A DNA stretch of 64,000 nt from Bradyrhizobium sp. C9 (GTDB lineage Bacteria; Pseudomonadota; Alphaproteobacteria; Rhizobiales; Xanthobacteraceae): positions 124,001 to 188,000 of the forward strand of contig NZ_NWTG01000014.1 in the NCBI RefSeq assembly GCF_002532045.1. Reading direction: 5' to 3'. How positions within the stretch are numbered: the first letter of the stretch is position 1; each line of letters starts with the position of its first letter. Below are positions 43,330 to 51,978 of the stretch, in pieces. The notes beneath the pieces are model-generated. The model saw only the letters and a program-made list of their open reading frames with translations, was not told the DNA's origin and made no database searches. A program made the translations under genes and the position numbers.

Positions 43330-43360
43330 GACGCATATCGGAGAGATGTTGGAGCAACGA

Positions 43361-43978
43361 TCAGGCGTGCCTGACGTGCTTCTCGAGACCCGGATCGATC
43401 AGTTCGCCCTTCATCAGGAACAGCGGCGCCTTGTGATAGAGCTTCAGGTCGTGGAAGGGGTCGGTGACGATCTTGGTCATCCAGACGAGGCCGGTCTCGA
43501 CGTCGCGGATGAAGAACAGGTGGATGGTGCGGAACAAGAGGCCCCCGATGCCGACCACGAGCCAGATCTTGGCGACCTGGCGGGTAAAGTCGCCCATCGT
43601 GACCCAGGGCTTGAACAGGCCGAACAGGGTCGGATCGAAGTACAGCACCATCGGCGACAGCGCCCAGATCGCCATCAGCACGACCTTGCGCTGCAGGTTA
43701 TAGCCGACCTTGATGTCTTCCTTGTGCTCGTGGGTCGCCTGGTTGACGTGGTCATACCCCTTCGGCTCGAAGAAGAAGTGACCGGCCTGGCGCGAAGTCA
43801 TCGAGACCAGCCAGCCGACCAGTGCCGACACCACCGGATCGAAGAACAGCATCACATAGGCGAACAGAAAGCTCAGCGCGCTGACGAAGTGCAGGCTCTG
43901 GTTGATCCGGCTGTGATGGTAGAAGCGATGGTCATCCCAGCGCTGGGTACGCAGCTCTTGCAGAAAATTCTTGATCAT
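43361..43978 (-). CDS. Histidine-containing membrane protein, possibly Mpo1/DUF962-like
   Basis: A 205-residue protein with about four membrane helices, start MIKNFLQELRTQRWDDHRF after a GGGGGA site. His-bearing motifs face one another: FYHHSRINQSLHF before helix 1, RQAGHFFFEPKGYDHVNQ and THEHKED after helix 2. This resembles the Mpo1/DUF962 pattern (H..pxNrxxH ... GHxxFE), an iron-dependent family that alpha-oxidises 2-hydroxy fatty acids. Similarity is partial and the assignment tentative. It lies downstream of pmtA on the same strand (243-bp gap). Confidence 0.55.
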   Translation of the reverse strand: MIKNFLQELRTQRWDDHRFYHHSRINQSLHFVSALSFLFAYVMLFFDPVVSALVGWLVSMTSRQAGHFFFEPKGYDHVNQATHEHKEDIKVGYNLQRKVVLMAIWALSPMVLYFDPTLFGLFKPWVTMGDFTRQVAKIWLVVGIGGLLFRTIHLFFIRDVETGLVWMTKIVTDPFHDLKLYHKAPLFLMKGELIDPGLEKHVRHA

Positions 43979-44221
43979 TGGTTCCCCCAACATCTTTCGG
44001 GACAGGATTTACAGGGATTCGATGTATCGCGTGTGACATCATCATAATGACATATGACAATGCGGAGCGACGCCTTGACGCAACCGGAGAAGAGTTCTGC
44101 CTCATCCCGGCGAGGTTTGCGGAGATGAGGCGGAGGAGATCGTAGCCTCCTGGCTTGGGAGGCGCTGTGCGCCACCTCACCCGGGAAGACCGGCGGGCTG
44201 AGCCGCCTTGGCCAAGCCGCC

Positions 44222-44911
44222 TCAGGCGGCTTTGGCGACGTCCGCCTTGCGGAAGCGGACCAGCGAGAAGTGGCCGAGGGGCGGGATCAGGCGGCGCTCC
44301 GCGAGCTCCATGCCGCGCGCGCCGGCCAGCCACTTGGTGTAGCGCGACCAGGCGAATTCGGCGGTGCGGAACCCGAGCGGGCGCACCACCGGCTGCAATG
44401 TCTGCTCGATGAAGCGGCGGACGCCGGCATCGGCGCTGACGCGAGTCAGGATGATCATCTCGCCGCCGGGCTTGAGCACGCGGGCGAACTCGTCCATCGC
44501 GGCTTCCGGGTTCGGCACCGCCGACAGCACGTACTGCGCCATCACCACGTCGAACGAACTGTCGGGGAATTCGAGCTTCTCGGCGTCCATCACCGCGAGG
44601 CCCTCGACATTCTTCAGGCCCTGCTCGGCAACCCGCTTCTTGGCCTTCTCCAGCATCGCCTCGGAGATGTCGGTGCCGAAGATGCGCACGTTCTGGCTAT
44701 AGAGCGGCAGCGAGATGCCGGTGCCGACGCCGACCTCGAGCACGCGGCCGCCGATCTTGTTGGTGGCCTGGATCGCAGCCTGCCGGCCCTTGCTGAACAC
44801 GCCGCCGAACACGAGGTCGTAGATCGGGGCCCAGCGGTCATAGGCCTGCTCGACCGTCTCGCGGTCGAAGTCCATGGAACGGTCGGCGCCCAGCTTGATG
44901 ATTTCAGCCAT
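44222..44911 (-). CDS. pmtA: PmtA-like phosphatidylethanolamine N-methyltransferase
   Basis: A 229-residue class I SAM methyltransferase. SAM motif I LEVGVGTGISLPLY is near residue 57, followed by FGTDISEAMLEKA, MDAEKLEFPDSSFDVVMAQY and LKPGGEMIILTR. The N-terminal VEQAYDRWAPIYDLVFGGVF and overall layout match rhizobial PmtA, which methylates phosphatidylethanolamine stepwise to phosphatidylcholine. It lies 35 bp downstream of the GT4 gene on the same strand and about 3 kb from psd, which makes its substrate. A ubiquinone-type methyltransferase is the main alternative. Confidence 0.8.
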   Translation of the reverse strand: MAEIIKLGADRSMDFDRETVEQAYDRWAPIYDLVFGGVFSKGRQAAIQATNKIGGRVLEVGVGTGISLPLYSQNVRIFGTDISEAMLEKAKKRVAEQGLKNVEGLAVMDAEKLEFPDSSFDVVMAQYVLSAVPNPEAAMDEFARVLKPGGEMIILTRVSADAGVRRFIEQTLQPVVRPLGFRTAEFAWSRYTKWLAGARGMELAERRLIPPLGHFSLVRFRKADVAKAA

Positions 44912-44946
44912 AGATTAGGTCTCTCGTCTTTCGTTCGTTTGAACCG

Positions 44947-46002
44947 TTAATTCGGAACCGCACTGCGGCCGGCGACGCGGCGGGCGGGCCGCGGCGCGCG
45001 GCTCGGCTGCAACGTGGCCAGATTGCCGATGAACTGACGCGCACTGTTTTCCCAGGAACGCTCCAACGCAAAATTGCGGCAGTCGGCGCGCGACATGTTC
45101 AGCGCGCGCAGGCAGGCGCTGCGCAGATCGTTGTCGATCGCACCGATCGGATGATCCGCGATGACGTCCTTCGGGCCGGTGACCGGGAACGCCGCGACCG
45201 GCGTGCCGCAGGCCAGCGCCTCGAGCTGCACGACACCGAAGGTGTCGGTCAGGCTCGGGAACACGAACACGTCGGCGGCGGCGAGGTGCGAGGTCAGATC
45301 CTGGCCCTTCTTCTCGCCGAGGAAAATCGCGTCGGGATATTTCTGTTGCAGCGCCGCCCGTTGCGGGCCGTCGCCGACCACGACCTTGGAGCCCGGCAGA
45401 TCCAGCGACAGGAAGGCGTCGAGATTCTTCTCCACCGCGACGCGGCCCATGGTCATGAAGATCGGCCGCGGCAGATCGAGCAGCGCCGGCTGGTCCGGAT
45501 TGAAGATTTTGGTGTCGACGCCGCGGGTCCAGAAGCCGAGCTTGCGGAAACCGCGCTCGGCAAGCTCTGTGCGCAGCGAGTCGGTCGCAACCATCGTCAT
45601 CGATCCGGACGCGTGGAAGTGGCGCAGCACGGCATAGCCGACGCTGTCGGGAATTCCGGTGCGCACCGAAACATATTCCGGGAAGCGCGTTGTATAGGAG
45701 GTGGTGAAGGCGAGCTTGTTGCGCTGGCAATAGCCGCGCACCGCCCAGCCGATCGGCCCTTCGGTCGCGATGTGGATCGCCTCGGGCGCGGCCTCCTCGA
45801 TCCGGCGCGCGATCTCGCGGCGGTTCGGCAGCGCCATGCGCAGACCCGGATAGGTCGGCACGCCGACCGAGCGGAAGCCGTCGGGCGTGAGGAATTCGAT
45901 CTCGGCGCCGAGGGCCGCTGCGCTACGCGCAAGCGACGTCAGCGTCCGGACCACGCCGTTGACTTGCGGATGCCAGGCATCGGTCGCAACGAGTATGCGC
46001 AT
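44947..46002 (-). CDS. GT4-family glycosyltransferase
   Basis: A 351-residue GT-B enzyme. N-terminal MRILVATDAWHPQVNGVVRT, acceptor-side GPIGWAVRGYCQRN, donor-side SKVVVGDGPQRAAL, and the nucleotide-sugar motif DTFGVVQLEALACGTPVAAF (E-x7-E type). The sequence is of the MgtA/PimB-like branch that often glycosylates diacylglycerol or phosphatidylinositol. With pmtA directly downstream it is a candidate glycolipid synthase. The C-terminal tail is Arg/Ala-rich. Donor and acceptor are unknown. Confidence 0.87.
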   Translation of the reverse strand: MRILVATDAWHPQVNGVVRTLTSLARSAAALGAEIEFLTPDGFRSVGVPTYPGLRMALPNRREIARRIEEAAPEAIHIATEGPIGWAVRGYCQRNKLAFTTSYTTRFPEYVSVRTGIPDSVGYAVLRHFHASGSMTMVATDSLRTELAERGFRKLGFWTRGVDTKIFNPDQPALLDLPRPIFMTMGRVAVEKNLDAFLSLDLPGSKVVVGDGPQRAALQQKYPDAIFLGEKKGQDLTSHLAAADVFVFPSLTDTFGVVQLEALACGTPVAAFPVTGPKDVIADHPIGAIDNDLRSACLRALNMSRADCRNFALERSWENSARQFIGNLATLQPSRAPRPARRVAGRSAVPN

Positions 46003-46140
46003 CGCAGGAGACCCAAATCGTTAATCTTGATTCTGCTCGCACGACGTTCTGACATGGATGTTTCAAACGTATGACGTCATCGAAATGTTAGGTTGTTTTT
46101 CACGGCGAACTGCCGGTTTTTCGTGTAACATGACAGCCAG

Positions 46141-47526
46141 ATGTCAGAGCAGCAGAGTGAACATCCCGGCACGACGCGTCGCAGGCTCAAACGGCGAAAC
46201 TCCTCGCTCCTGATCCTCGCGGCCGGCATCTTCGTGTTCGCCGTCGCCGCAGGCCTGCTGTTCTACGGGCTGCGTCCGGTGACGCTGAAGATCGCCGTCG
46301 GCCCGACCGGCAGTGACGACGTCAAGCTCATCCAGGGCTTCGCGCAGGCCTTTGCGCGTGACGGCCACTCGGTGCGGCTGAAACCGGTCACGACGCAGGG
46401 CGCTGCCGAAAGCATCGCACTGTTCACCGCGAACAAGGTCGACCTCGCGGTCGTACGCGGCGATCTCAGCCTGCCGGCGAGCGCCGAGGCGGTTGCGATC
46501 CTGCGCAAGAATGTCGTTGTGCTGTGGGCACCGTCAGGCGGCAAGGGCAAGCCGCGGTCCGCGAAGATCAAGAGCATCGACGATCTCGCCGGCCACAAGG
46601 TCGGTGTCGTCGGCAGCACCCAGGCCAACGTCACGCTGTTGCGCGTGATCCTGACCGAGTCCGGCATCAACCCCGACAAGGTCACGATCAGCCAGTTCGC
46701 CGTCAACAAGGTCGCCGATCTGGCGCGCGATCCCTCGCTCGACGCCTACATGACCGTCGGGCCGCTCGACAGCAAGGTGACGGCGGAAGCGATCGCGGCG
46801 ACGGCGGCCGCGCGCGGCGAACCGAAATTCCTCCCGGTCGATGTCTCGGAAGCGATCGCGCAGAAACATCCGCTGTATGAATCTGAAGAGATCGCCGGCA
46901 GCATCTTCTCTTCGTCGCCCGCGCGGCCCGAGGACAAGGTCGAGACCGTCGGAGTCAATCACCTCATCATCGCACAACACACGCTGCACGAAGCGACCGT
47001 CGGCACGCTCGACCGCCAATTGTTCACGCAGCGGCTTCAGGTCGCGCGCGATCTGCCGGCTGCCGCCAAGATCGAGAAGCCGGACACCGACAAGGATGCG
47101 GCACTGCCGGCGCATCAAGGCGCGGCCGCCTATATCGACGGCACCGAGCGCACCTTCCTCGAAAAATACTCCGACTACATCTGGGGCGGCATCCTGCTGG
47201 TCTCCGGCCTCGGCACGGCGGGCGCCTGGCTGCGCCATTACGTGAAGCGCGACGAGCGCGAGCGCTATATCACCCATCGCGACGGTCTGCTGACGCTGAT
47301 CGCGCGGGTGCGCGGCGCCGAGACGCCGGAGGAGCTCGCGAAAATGCAGGCTGATGCGGACGCGCTGCTGCGCGAGGCGCTCGATTGCTACGACGACGGT
47401 GCGATCGAGGAAGGCGATCTCACCGTGATCGGACTGACCCTCGAGCAATTCCATCATGCGGTCTCCGACCGCCGCGCCGTGATCAGCGGCGACCGGCCGG
47501 GCCTGCCGCGGATGCGCGCAAGCTAG
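46141..47526 (+). CDS. Membrane-anchored TAXI-family solute-binding protein with cytoplasmic C-terminal domain
   Basis: A 461-residue protein: membrane helix at 21-44, then a periplasmic TAXI/NMT1-like binding domain (KIAVGPTGSDDVKLIQGFAQ, and KVGVVGSTQANVTLLRVILT). A second helix lies near 342-362 (YIWGGILLVSGLGTAGAW), followed by a cytoplasmic, helical, charged tail (KRDERERYITHRDGLLTLIA). TAXI proteins normally serve TRAP transporters, yet no TRAP permease gene is adjacent. The extra helix and tail suggest sensing or scaffolding rather than simple ligand delivery. It is divergent from the GT4 gene. Confidence 0.86.
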   Translation: MSEQQSEHPGTTRRRLKRRNSSLLILAAGIFVFAVAAGLLFYGLRPVTLKIAVGPTGSDDVKLIQGFAQAFARDGHSVRLKPVTTQGAAESIALFTANKVDLAVVRGDLSLPASAEAVAILRKNVVVLWAPSGGKGKPRSAKIKSIDDLAGHKVGVVGSTQANVTLLRVILTESGINPDKVTISQFAVNKVADLARDPSLDAYMTVGPLDSKVTAEAIAATAAARGEPKFLPVDVSEAIAQKHPLYESEEIAGSIFSSSPARPEDKVETVGVNHLIIAQHTLHEATVGTLDRQLFTQRLQVARDLPAAAKIEKPDTDKDAALPAHQGAAAYIDGTERTFLEKYSDYIWGGILLVSGLGTAGAWLRHYVKRDERERYITHRDGLLTLIARVRGAETPEELAKMQADADALLREALDCYDDGAIEEGDLTVIGLTLEQFHHAVSDRRAVISGDRPGLPRMRAS

Positions 47527-47564
47527 CCCGCTCGGGCCCACCGATTGCACCGAGAGCAACGTTT

Positions 47565-47894
47565 GGATTGCGGCTGCACGCGTACGCCCCCAAGCTGCGC
47601 GACACTCTGCCGCTCGGCATGCCGAAGGCGCGCTACGCCGGCACCGCCAGCCTGTTCTTCACGGTCGGCAATTTGCTGAAGGCCGGCCCATGGCTGGAGC
47701 TCGCCACGCCGTCGCGCAGCCTGTGGCTGCTGATGGCGCTTTGCGTGCCGGCCGTGCCGGTCGGCGTCCGGGCCGGCTGGCGGCTGCACGAACGCCTCGA
47801 CCGGCGCGCGCTCTACCGCCTCTGCTATGCCATTCTCGTCGTCACCGCGGCCAGGCTGCTGTGGGACGGACTGGCCGGATACGTTCAGCTCTGA
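47565..47894 (+). pseudogene. C-terminal remnant of a TauE/SafE family permease
   Basis: The frame reads KARYAGTASLFFTVGNLLKA, then SLWLLMALCVPAVPVGVRAG, then RLHERLDRRALYRLCYAILV, then RLLWDGLAGY and stops. This is the typical C-terminal third of TSUP permeases (compare 'LFF..vN..K.p.y...', 'P.GvwlG..l..r......fr..y..Ll..g..Ll'). The N-terminal two thirds, including the glycine-rich first repeat, are missing. Upstream sequence is the end of the TAXI gene. The tail overlaps the convergent acyltransferase by about 10 bp. It could start at ATG 47619 but is unlikely to be a working permease. Confidence 0.6.
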
Positions 47895-49141
47895 GCGGGG
47901 GCGACGTTGTCGCTGCCCGTCAGGGAAGATCGCGCGCTCCGGCTGCCGCTCACGCTGACGGCGAGTGGCCCGATCCCCTCGAGCGTCCGGGCCATATCGT
48001 CCGGCTCGAGCCGCTTGCGCGCCACGAACGAGAAATGGCGGCGCAGCTTCAGGACCGGCTTCTCGATCCAGTGCCAGGAGAACGCCGCGAACGCCGTGAT
48101 CAGCACCAGCGCGACGGCGAACTGGACAATCAGCGACGCGTTCGGCAGCCAGACCTTCACCACCTGCTGCATCGGAAAACCGTACAGATAGATCCCGTAG
48201 GAATAGTCGCCCCTTGAAAACAGCGGCAGCCGCGGCAGCTTCGAGAGACCGAGGAACACGGTGATATAGACCAGCGCCGGAGCAATGACGGCATTGAGGA
48301 GAGGCTGGGTCATCCAGGCCGCCGGCCCAAGCAGTACGGCGCCGAGGCAGAGCGCACAGCAGGCGGCGAGAATGCGGCCGTCATAGGGGATGCGGTCACG
48401 GTAAAGATAGACCGCGATTGCAAGCAGACAGGCGACCGGCAACTTCGCACCGCGTCCGAGAAACAGCGCCGTGCTGAAGATCTTGTCATACAGCGTGCCC
48501 GCGACGCCGGCAGGCAGCTGGGGCGGCGTTGCGGCATGCCCCGTGAACTGCACGGCAAAGCCGATACCGACCAGCACGACGACACCGGTCACGATCAGGG
48601 CCGGCTTGCGCAGCAGCCCCAAGGCCATGATGACCGCCATCACCGCGTAGCAGCCATATTCGAACGGCACGGTCCACAGCGAACTGTTGACCTCCGGCGC
48701 CGGATTGCCGCTGAACACGCCCGGCAGGGTATAGTTCACGAGGCCGACGACGTTCGTGAAATATTTCCAGGTGCCGGCGTTGGCGAAGTAGTCCCAGAGC
48801 GGCAGCGTCGTGAAGATCGGCCCGAGGATCAGCGCCGACAGCACGATCTCGACCGCCAGCGCCGGAATGATCCGCAATCCGCGGTTGATCAGGAATTCCT
48901 TAACGCTGAGCCGCAGCCCGCTTGCGGCGATCAGGAAGCCGCTCAATGCGAAGAACATCACGAGGATGGCAAACTGCGGAAACCAGAATATCCCCGTCAA
49001 ATCGGAGTCGCCGCGCCCGGTTGCAACATAGGGCGTATGCCCCGCGACGACCGCGATCGCGAGCGCAACGCGGAGAAAATCGAATCCGGGACCAAAGCCC
49101 TTCTGCTGATCCAGCATGCTCCCGATCGAAGGCGCTGGCAT
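47885..49141 (-). CDS. Acyltransferase-3 family membrane protein
   Basis: About 418 residues from MPAPSIGSMLDQQKG (an upstream ATG at 49195 is also open). Around ten membrane helices. The catalytic His is in FLRVALAIAVVAGHTPY, with the family pattern RVALAIAVVAGH. Other family features are MFFALSGFLIAASG and the INRGLRIIP loop, and YGIYLYGFPMQQVV near the end. Such proteins O-acetylate or O-acylate polysaccharides or lipids at the inner membrane. The C-terminal 40 residues are soluble and Ser/Arg-rich. Acceptor unknown; no polysaccharide operon is adjacent. Confidence 0.88.
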   Translation of the reverse strand: MPAPSIGSMLDQQKGFGPGFDFLRVALAIAVVAGHTPYVATGRGDSDLTGIFWFPQFAILVMFFALSGFLIAASGLRLSVKEFLINRGLRIIPALAVEIVLSALILGPIFTTLPLWDYFANAGTWKYFTNVVGLVNYTLPGVFSGNPAPEVNSSLWTVPFEYGCYAVMAVIMALGLLRKPALIVTGVVVLVGIGFAVQFTGHAATPPQLPAGVAGTLYDKIFSTALFLGRGAKLPVACLLAIAVYLYRDRIPYDGRILAACCALCLGAVLLGPAAWMTQPLLNAVIAPALVYITVFLGLSKLPRLPLFSRGDYSYGIYLYGFPMQQVVKVWLPNASLIVQFAVALVLITAFAAFSWHWIEKPVLKLRRHFSFVARKRLEPDDMARTLEGIGPLAVSVSGSRSARSSLTGSDNVAPAQS

Positions 49142-49390
49142 GATTTCCACTCCATTCCAAACCACGCCTTCGGACAGCAAGCGCCGTGCCAGCAACGATG
49201 TCTTGGGATGGGACAGCCCCCCGGCAACGCGCCCTTAACCGTGCGACGAAACACCGACGAAACAAATCCCTAACGGCACGAAACCATTTTGGCGATTTCG
49301 TGCAAACGTCCTGAAACGCCTCACCTGTACTGGTTTGAGCCAACGACGCGCCGGAACCGGCGCGCAGGGCGCAAACAACAGGGGTCGACA

Positions 49391-50080
49391 ATGTTCAATT
49401 CCATCAAGCTGAACGCACGTCTCGCTGCCGCCGCCTTCGGTGCGCTGGCGATCGGCGCCGTCGCTTTCTCGAATTCCGCCGCGGCCGCGCCGCTGCCGAT
49501 TTTCCCCTTCATCCTGACGCCGCCGACCGAGGCGGTGCAGCCGCCGGTGCAGTCGATGCCGCAGGCGCAGGAGGAAGACCGTTCCGTTGAATTGCCCGCC
49601 CGCCTGCGCCGCCAGGTCGTCGCCTATCCGACCCGCGAGGCGCCCGGCACCGTCATCATCGATACCCCGCACACCTATCTCTACCTCGTGCTGGGGAACG
49701 GCCAGGCCATGCGCTATGGCATCGGCGTCGGCCGCGACGGCTTCACCTGGTCGGGCACCCAGACCATCACCAAGAAGGCGGAGTGGCCGGATTGGACCCC
49801 GCCGCCGGAGATGATCGCCCGTCAGCCCTATCTGCCGCGCCACATGGCCGGCGGCCCCGGCAACCCGCTCGGCGCCCGCGCCATGTATCTCGGCGGCACC
49901 GTGTACCGCATCCACGGCACCAACGCGCCGGAGACGATCGGCACCCACGTCTCCTCCGGCTGCTTGCGTCTCACCAATGAAGACGTCACCGACCTCTATT
50001 CGCGGGTCAACGTCGGCACCAAGGTGATCGTGCTGCCGATGACCGACCGCAGAGCCGATCTCGGCTCGGCCGTCCGCTAA
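49391..50080 (+). CDS. L,D-transpeptidase (YkuD domain)
   Basis: A 229-residue secreted enzyme that makes L,D cross-links or attaches proteins to peptidoglycan. Signal peptide up to about SAAAA (residue 33), then a Pro-rich spacer. The YkuD domain is at about 85-215 with catalytic motif RIHGTN (His175) and HVSSGCLRL (Ser189, Gly190, Cys191, Arg193). The MPTDRR-like end is short. The start MFNSIKLNAR was chosen; a longer in-frame start (49289) lacks a signal. Expressed alone. Confidence 0.94.
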   Translation: MFNSIKLNARLAAAAFGALAIGAVAFSNSAAAAPLPIFPFILTPPTEAVQPPVQSMPQAQEEDRSVELPARLRRQVVAYPTREAPGTVIIDTPHTYLYLVLGNGQAMRYGIGVGRDGFTWSGTQTITKKAEWPDWTPPPEMIARQPYLPRHMAGGPGNPLGARAMYLGGTVYRIHGTNAPETIGTHVSSGCLRLTNEDVTDLYSRVNVGTKVIVLPMTDRRADLGSAVR

Positions 50081-50144
50081 CCCCGACACATTCAGACATC
50101 GACATCGGCTCCGGCATCACGCCGGGGCCGTTGTCGCGTTCATA

Positions 50145-50173
50145 ATCGTTAACGTCCGGATCGTTAACGTCCA
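50145..50173. repeat. Tandem GTTAAC-containing direct repeat upstream of the DUF4403 gene
   Basis: Two nearly identical 14-bp units, ATCGTTAACGTCCG and ATCGTTAACGTCCA, start 15 bp apart. The last shared base aside, they are identical, and each centres on the palindrome GTTAAC. Possible regulator-binding pair for the gene starting about 100 bp downstream, or simple local duplication. Confidence 0.5.
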
Positions 50174-50276
50174 GGTGATCAGAGCTTCCGCCCCCGAAGC
50201 AGCTTGATCCCGCCACACTGGCGCCCTCGTCGGCGGGCCTGTACAACCCGTCAAGTTGATTTCATCCGGGGGAATG

Positions 50277-51845
50277 ATGCGTCTACCGATGCATCCAAGA
50301 ACAATCGCGCTCGGGCTCACGGTGGTGCTGGTCTCGTTCGCGATCAGCCTCAAGGCCATGGACTGGCTCGCGCCGAGCGTCACGGTGCAGACGCCGCCGC
50401 TGGTGCAGCTGCCGCCGCTGCCGCCGGCGCCGCGCTCGTCGACGGTCGTGGCGCAGGTCTCGGTCGCGCTGTCGGCGATCCGCGATGCCGCCGAACGCGG
50501 CGCGCCGAAGACCTTCGGCGGCAAGGCCGACAACCCGGTCCAGCAAATCCTGCAAAATGCCGACATCGGCTGGACCGCCTCGCGCGGGCCGATCGCGGCC
50601 ACCGGCGCGCAGGACGTGCTGACGCTGACGACGCCGATCAGCGGCACGCTCAAGGTCACCGGCGCGCTGTCGGCACAGGCGACCGGCGCGGTCAGCAACG
50701 CGCTCGGCAGCCTGCTCGGCGGCAACGTCGCCAAGCAGATCGGCGCCGTGAACATCAAGAACATCAACGCCAATGCGGACATCAAGGGCAGCGTCACGCT
50801 GACCGCGCGGCCGAAGCTCGGCGCGTCCTGGCGGATCGAGCCGAACCTGCAGGCGCAGGTCAATCTCGGCGACACCAGCCTGTCGGCCGCCGGCGTCCGC
50901 ATCAGCGTGCCGGCCCAGGTCAAGCCTGTGATCGACAAGGCGGTCGCCGACCAGATTTCCGTGGTCGAGGCGCGGTTGCAGAACAATCCGGTGTTCCAGA
51001 ACGCCGCCCGCACGCAATGGGCCAAGGCCTGCCGCTCGATCCCGCTGCAGGGCACCGGCGGCACCGCATCGATGCCGCCGATGTGGCTCGAGCTGCGGCC
51101 GACGCGTGCGATCGCCGCGCAGCCGAAGGTCGATGCCTCCTCGCTGATCCTGACCATGGGGATCGAGGCCGAGACACGGATCACGGAGACGCAGACCACG
51201 CCGAACTGCCCGTTCCCCGACAAGCTCTCGATCGTGCCGCCGATGCCGAGCCAGGTCTCGGTCGGCCTGCCGGTCGACATGTCCTTCACCACGCTAACGC
51301 AGCTGGTCGAGGCGCAGTTGAAGGGCAAGACCTTCCCCGAGGACGGCTCCGGCCCGGTCGACGTGACGGTCAAGAGCGCGAGCATCGCCGCCTCCGGCGA
51401 CCGGCTTTTGATCTCGCTTCTGGTGCATGCCAAGGAGAAGAAGAGCTTCTTCGGCCTCGGCGCCGAGGCGACCGTGCACATCTGGGGCCGGCCGCGGCTC
51501 GATCAGGCGGCGCAGACGCTGCGGCTGGCCGACGTCGAGCTGGCGGTGGAGTCCGAGGCCGCGTTCGGCCTGCTCGGCGCCGCCGCGCGCGCGGCGATCC
51601 CGCATCTCCAGCAGGCGCTCGCCGACCGCCTGGTGGTCGATCTGAAGCCATTCGCGACCAACGCGCAGCGCAAGATCACCGCCGCCATCGCCGACCTGCA
51701 GAAGAACGAGGAAGGCATCCGCGTCGACGCCGACGTCAACAGCATCCGCCTTGCCGGCATCGCGTTCGATTCGAAGACGCTCCGGGTGATCGTGGAAACC
51801 GACGGCACCATCAAGGCCGCCGTCACCGCGCTACCGGCGCTGTAG
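50277..51845 (+). CDS. DUF4403 family protein
   Basis: A 522-residue protein, start MRLPMHPRTIALGLT with a GGGGGA site 4 bases upstream. One N-terminal membrane segment (about 8-27), a short Pro-rich stretch, then a long periplasmic region with repeated beta-rich tubular-lipid-binding-like pattern (SGTLKVTGALSAQATGAVSN, and later WGRPRLDQAAQTLRLADVEL). DUF4403 proteins are exported and of unknown function. Two cysteines (CRSIP, NCPFP) could pair. Likely envelope-located. Confidence 0.82.
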   Translation: MRLPMHPRTIALGLTVVLVSFAISLKAMDWLAPSVTVQTPPLVQLPPLPPAPRSSTVVAQVSVALSAIRDAAERGAPKTFGGKADNPVQQILQNADIGWTASRGPIAATGAQDVLTLTTPISGTLKVTGALSAQATGAVSNALGSLLGGNVAKQIGAVNIKNINANADIKGSVTLTARPKLGASWRIEPNLQAQVNLGDTSLSAAGVRISVPAQVKPVIDKAVADQISVVEARLQNNPVFQNAARTQWAKACRSIPLQGTGGTASMPPMWLELRPTRAIAAQPKVDASSLILTMGIEAETRITETQTTPNCPFPDKLSIVPPMPSQVSVGLPVDMSFTTLTQLVEAQLKGKTFPEDGSGPVDVTVKSASIAASGDRLLISLLVHAKEKKSFFGLGAEATVHIWGRPRLDQAAQTLRLADVELAVESEAAFGLLGAAARAAIPHLQQALADRLVVDLKPFATNAQRKITAAIADLQKNEEGIRVDADVNSIRLAGIAFDSKTLRVIVETDGTIKAAVTALPAL

Positions 51846-51978
51846 GGCGCAGATCCCGGCGTTCCATCCGCCGCGCCCTGCGCATGCCCAAAAAGTCGTC
51901 TTTGCGACAGGTTGCCGCACCGGATAGAAGGTGCCCCGTGGAAGCAACCTCGAACGAAAAATCAGGGAGAGAAACACG

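Noticed and set aside
41375..43357. 660-codon minus-strand frame opposite the aminotransferase
   Set aside because: Antisense to a convincing PLP enzyme and running into a dispersed repeat; no motif.
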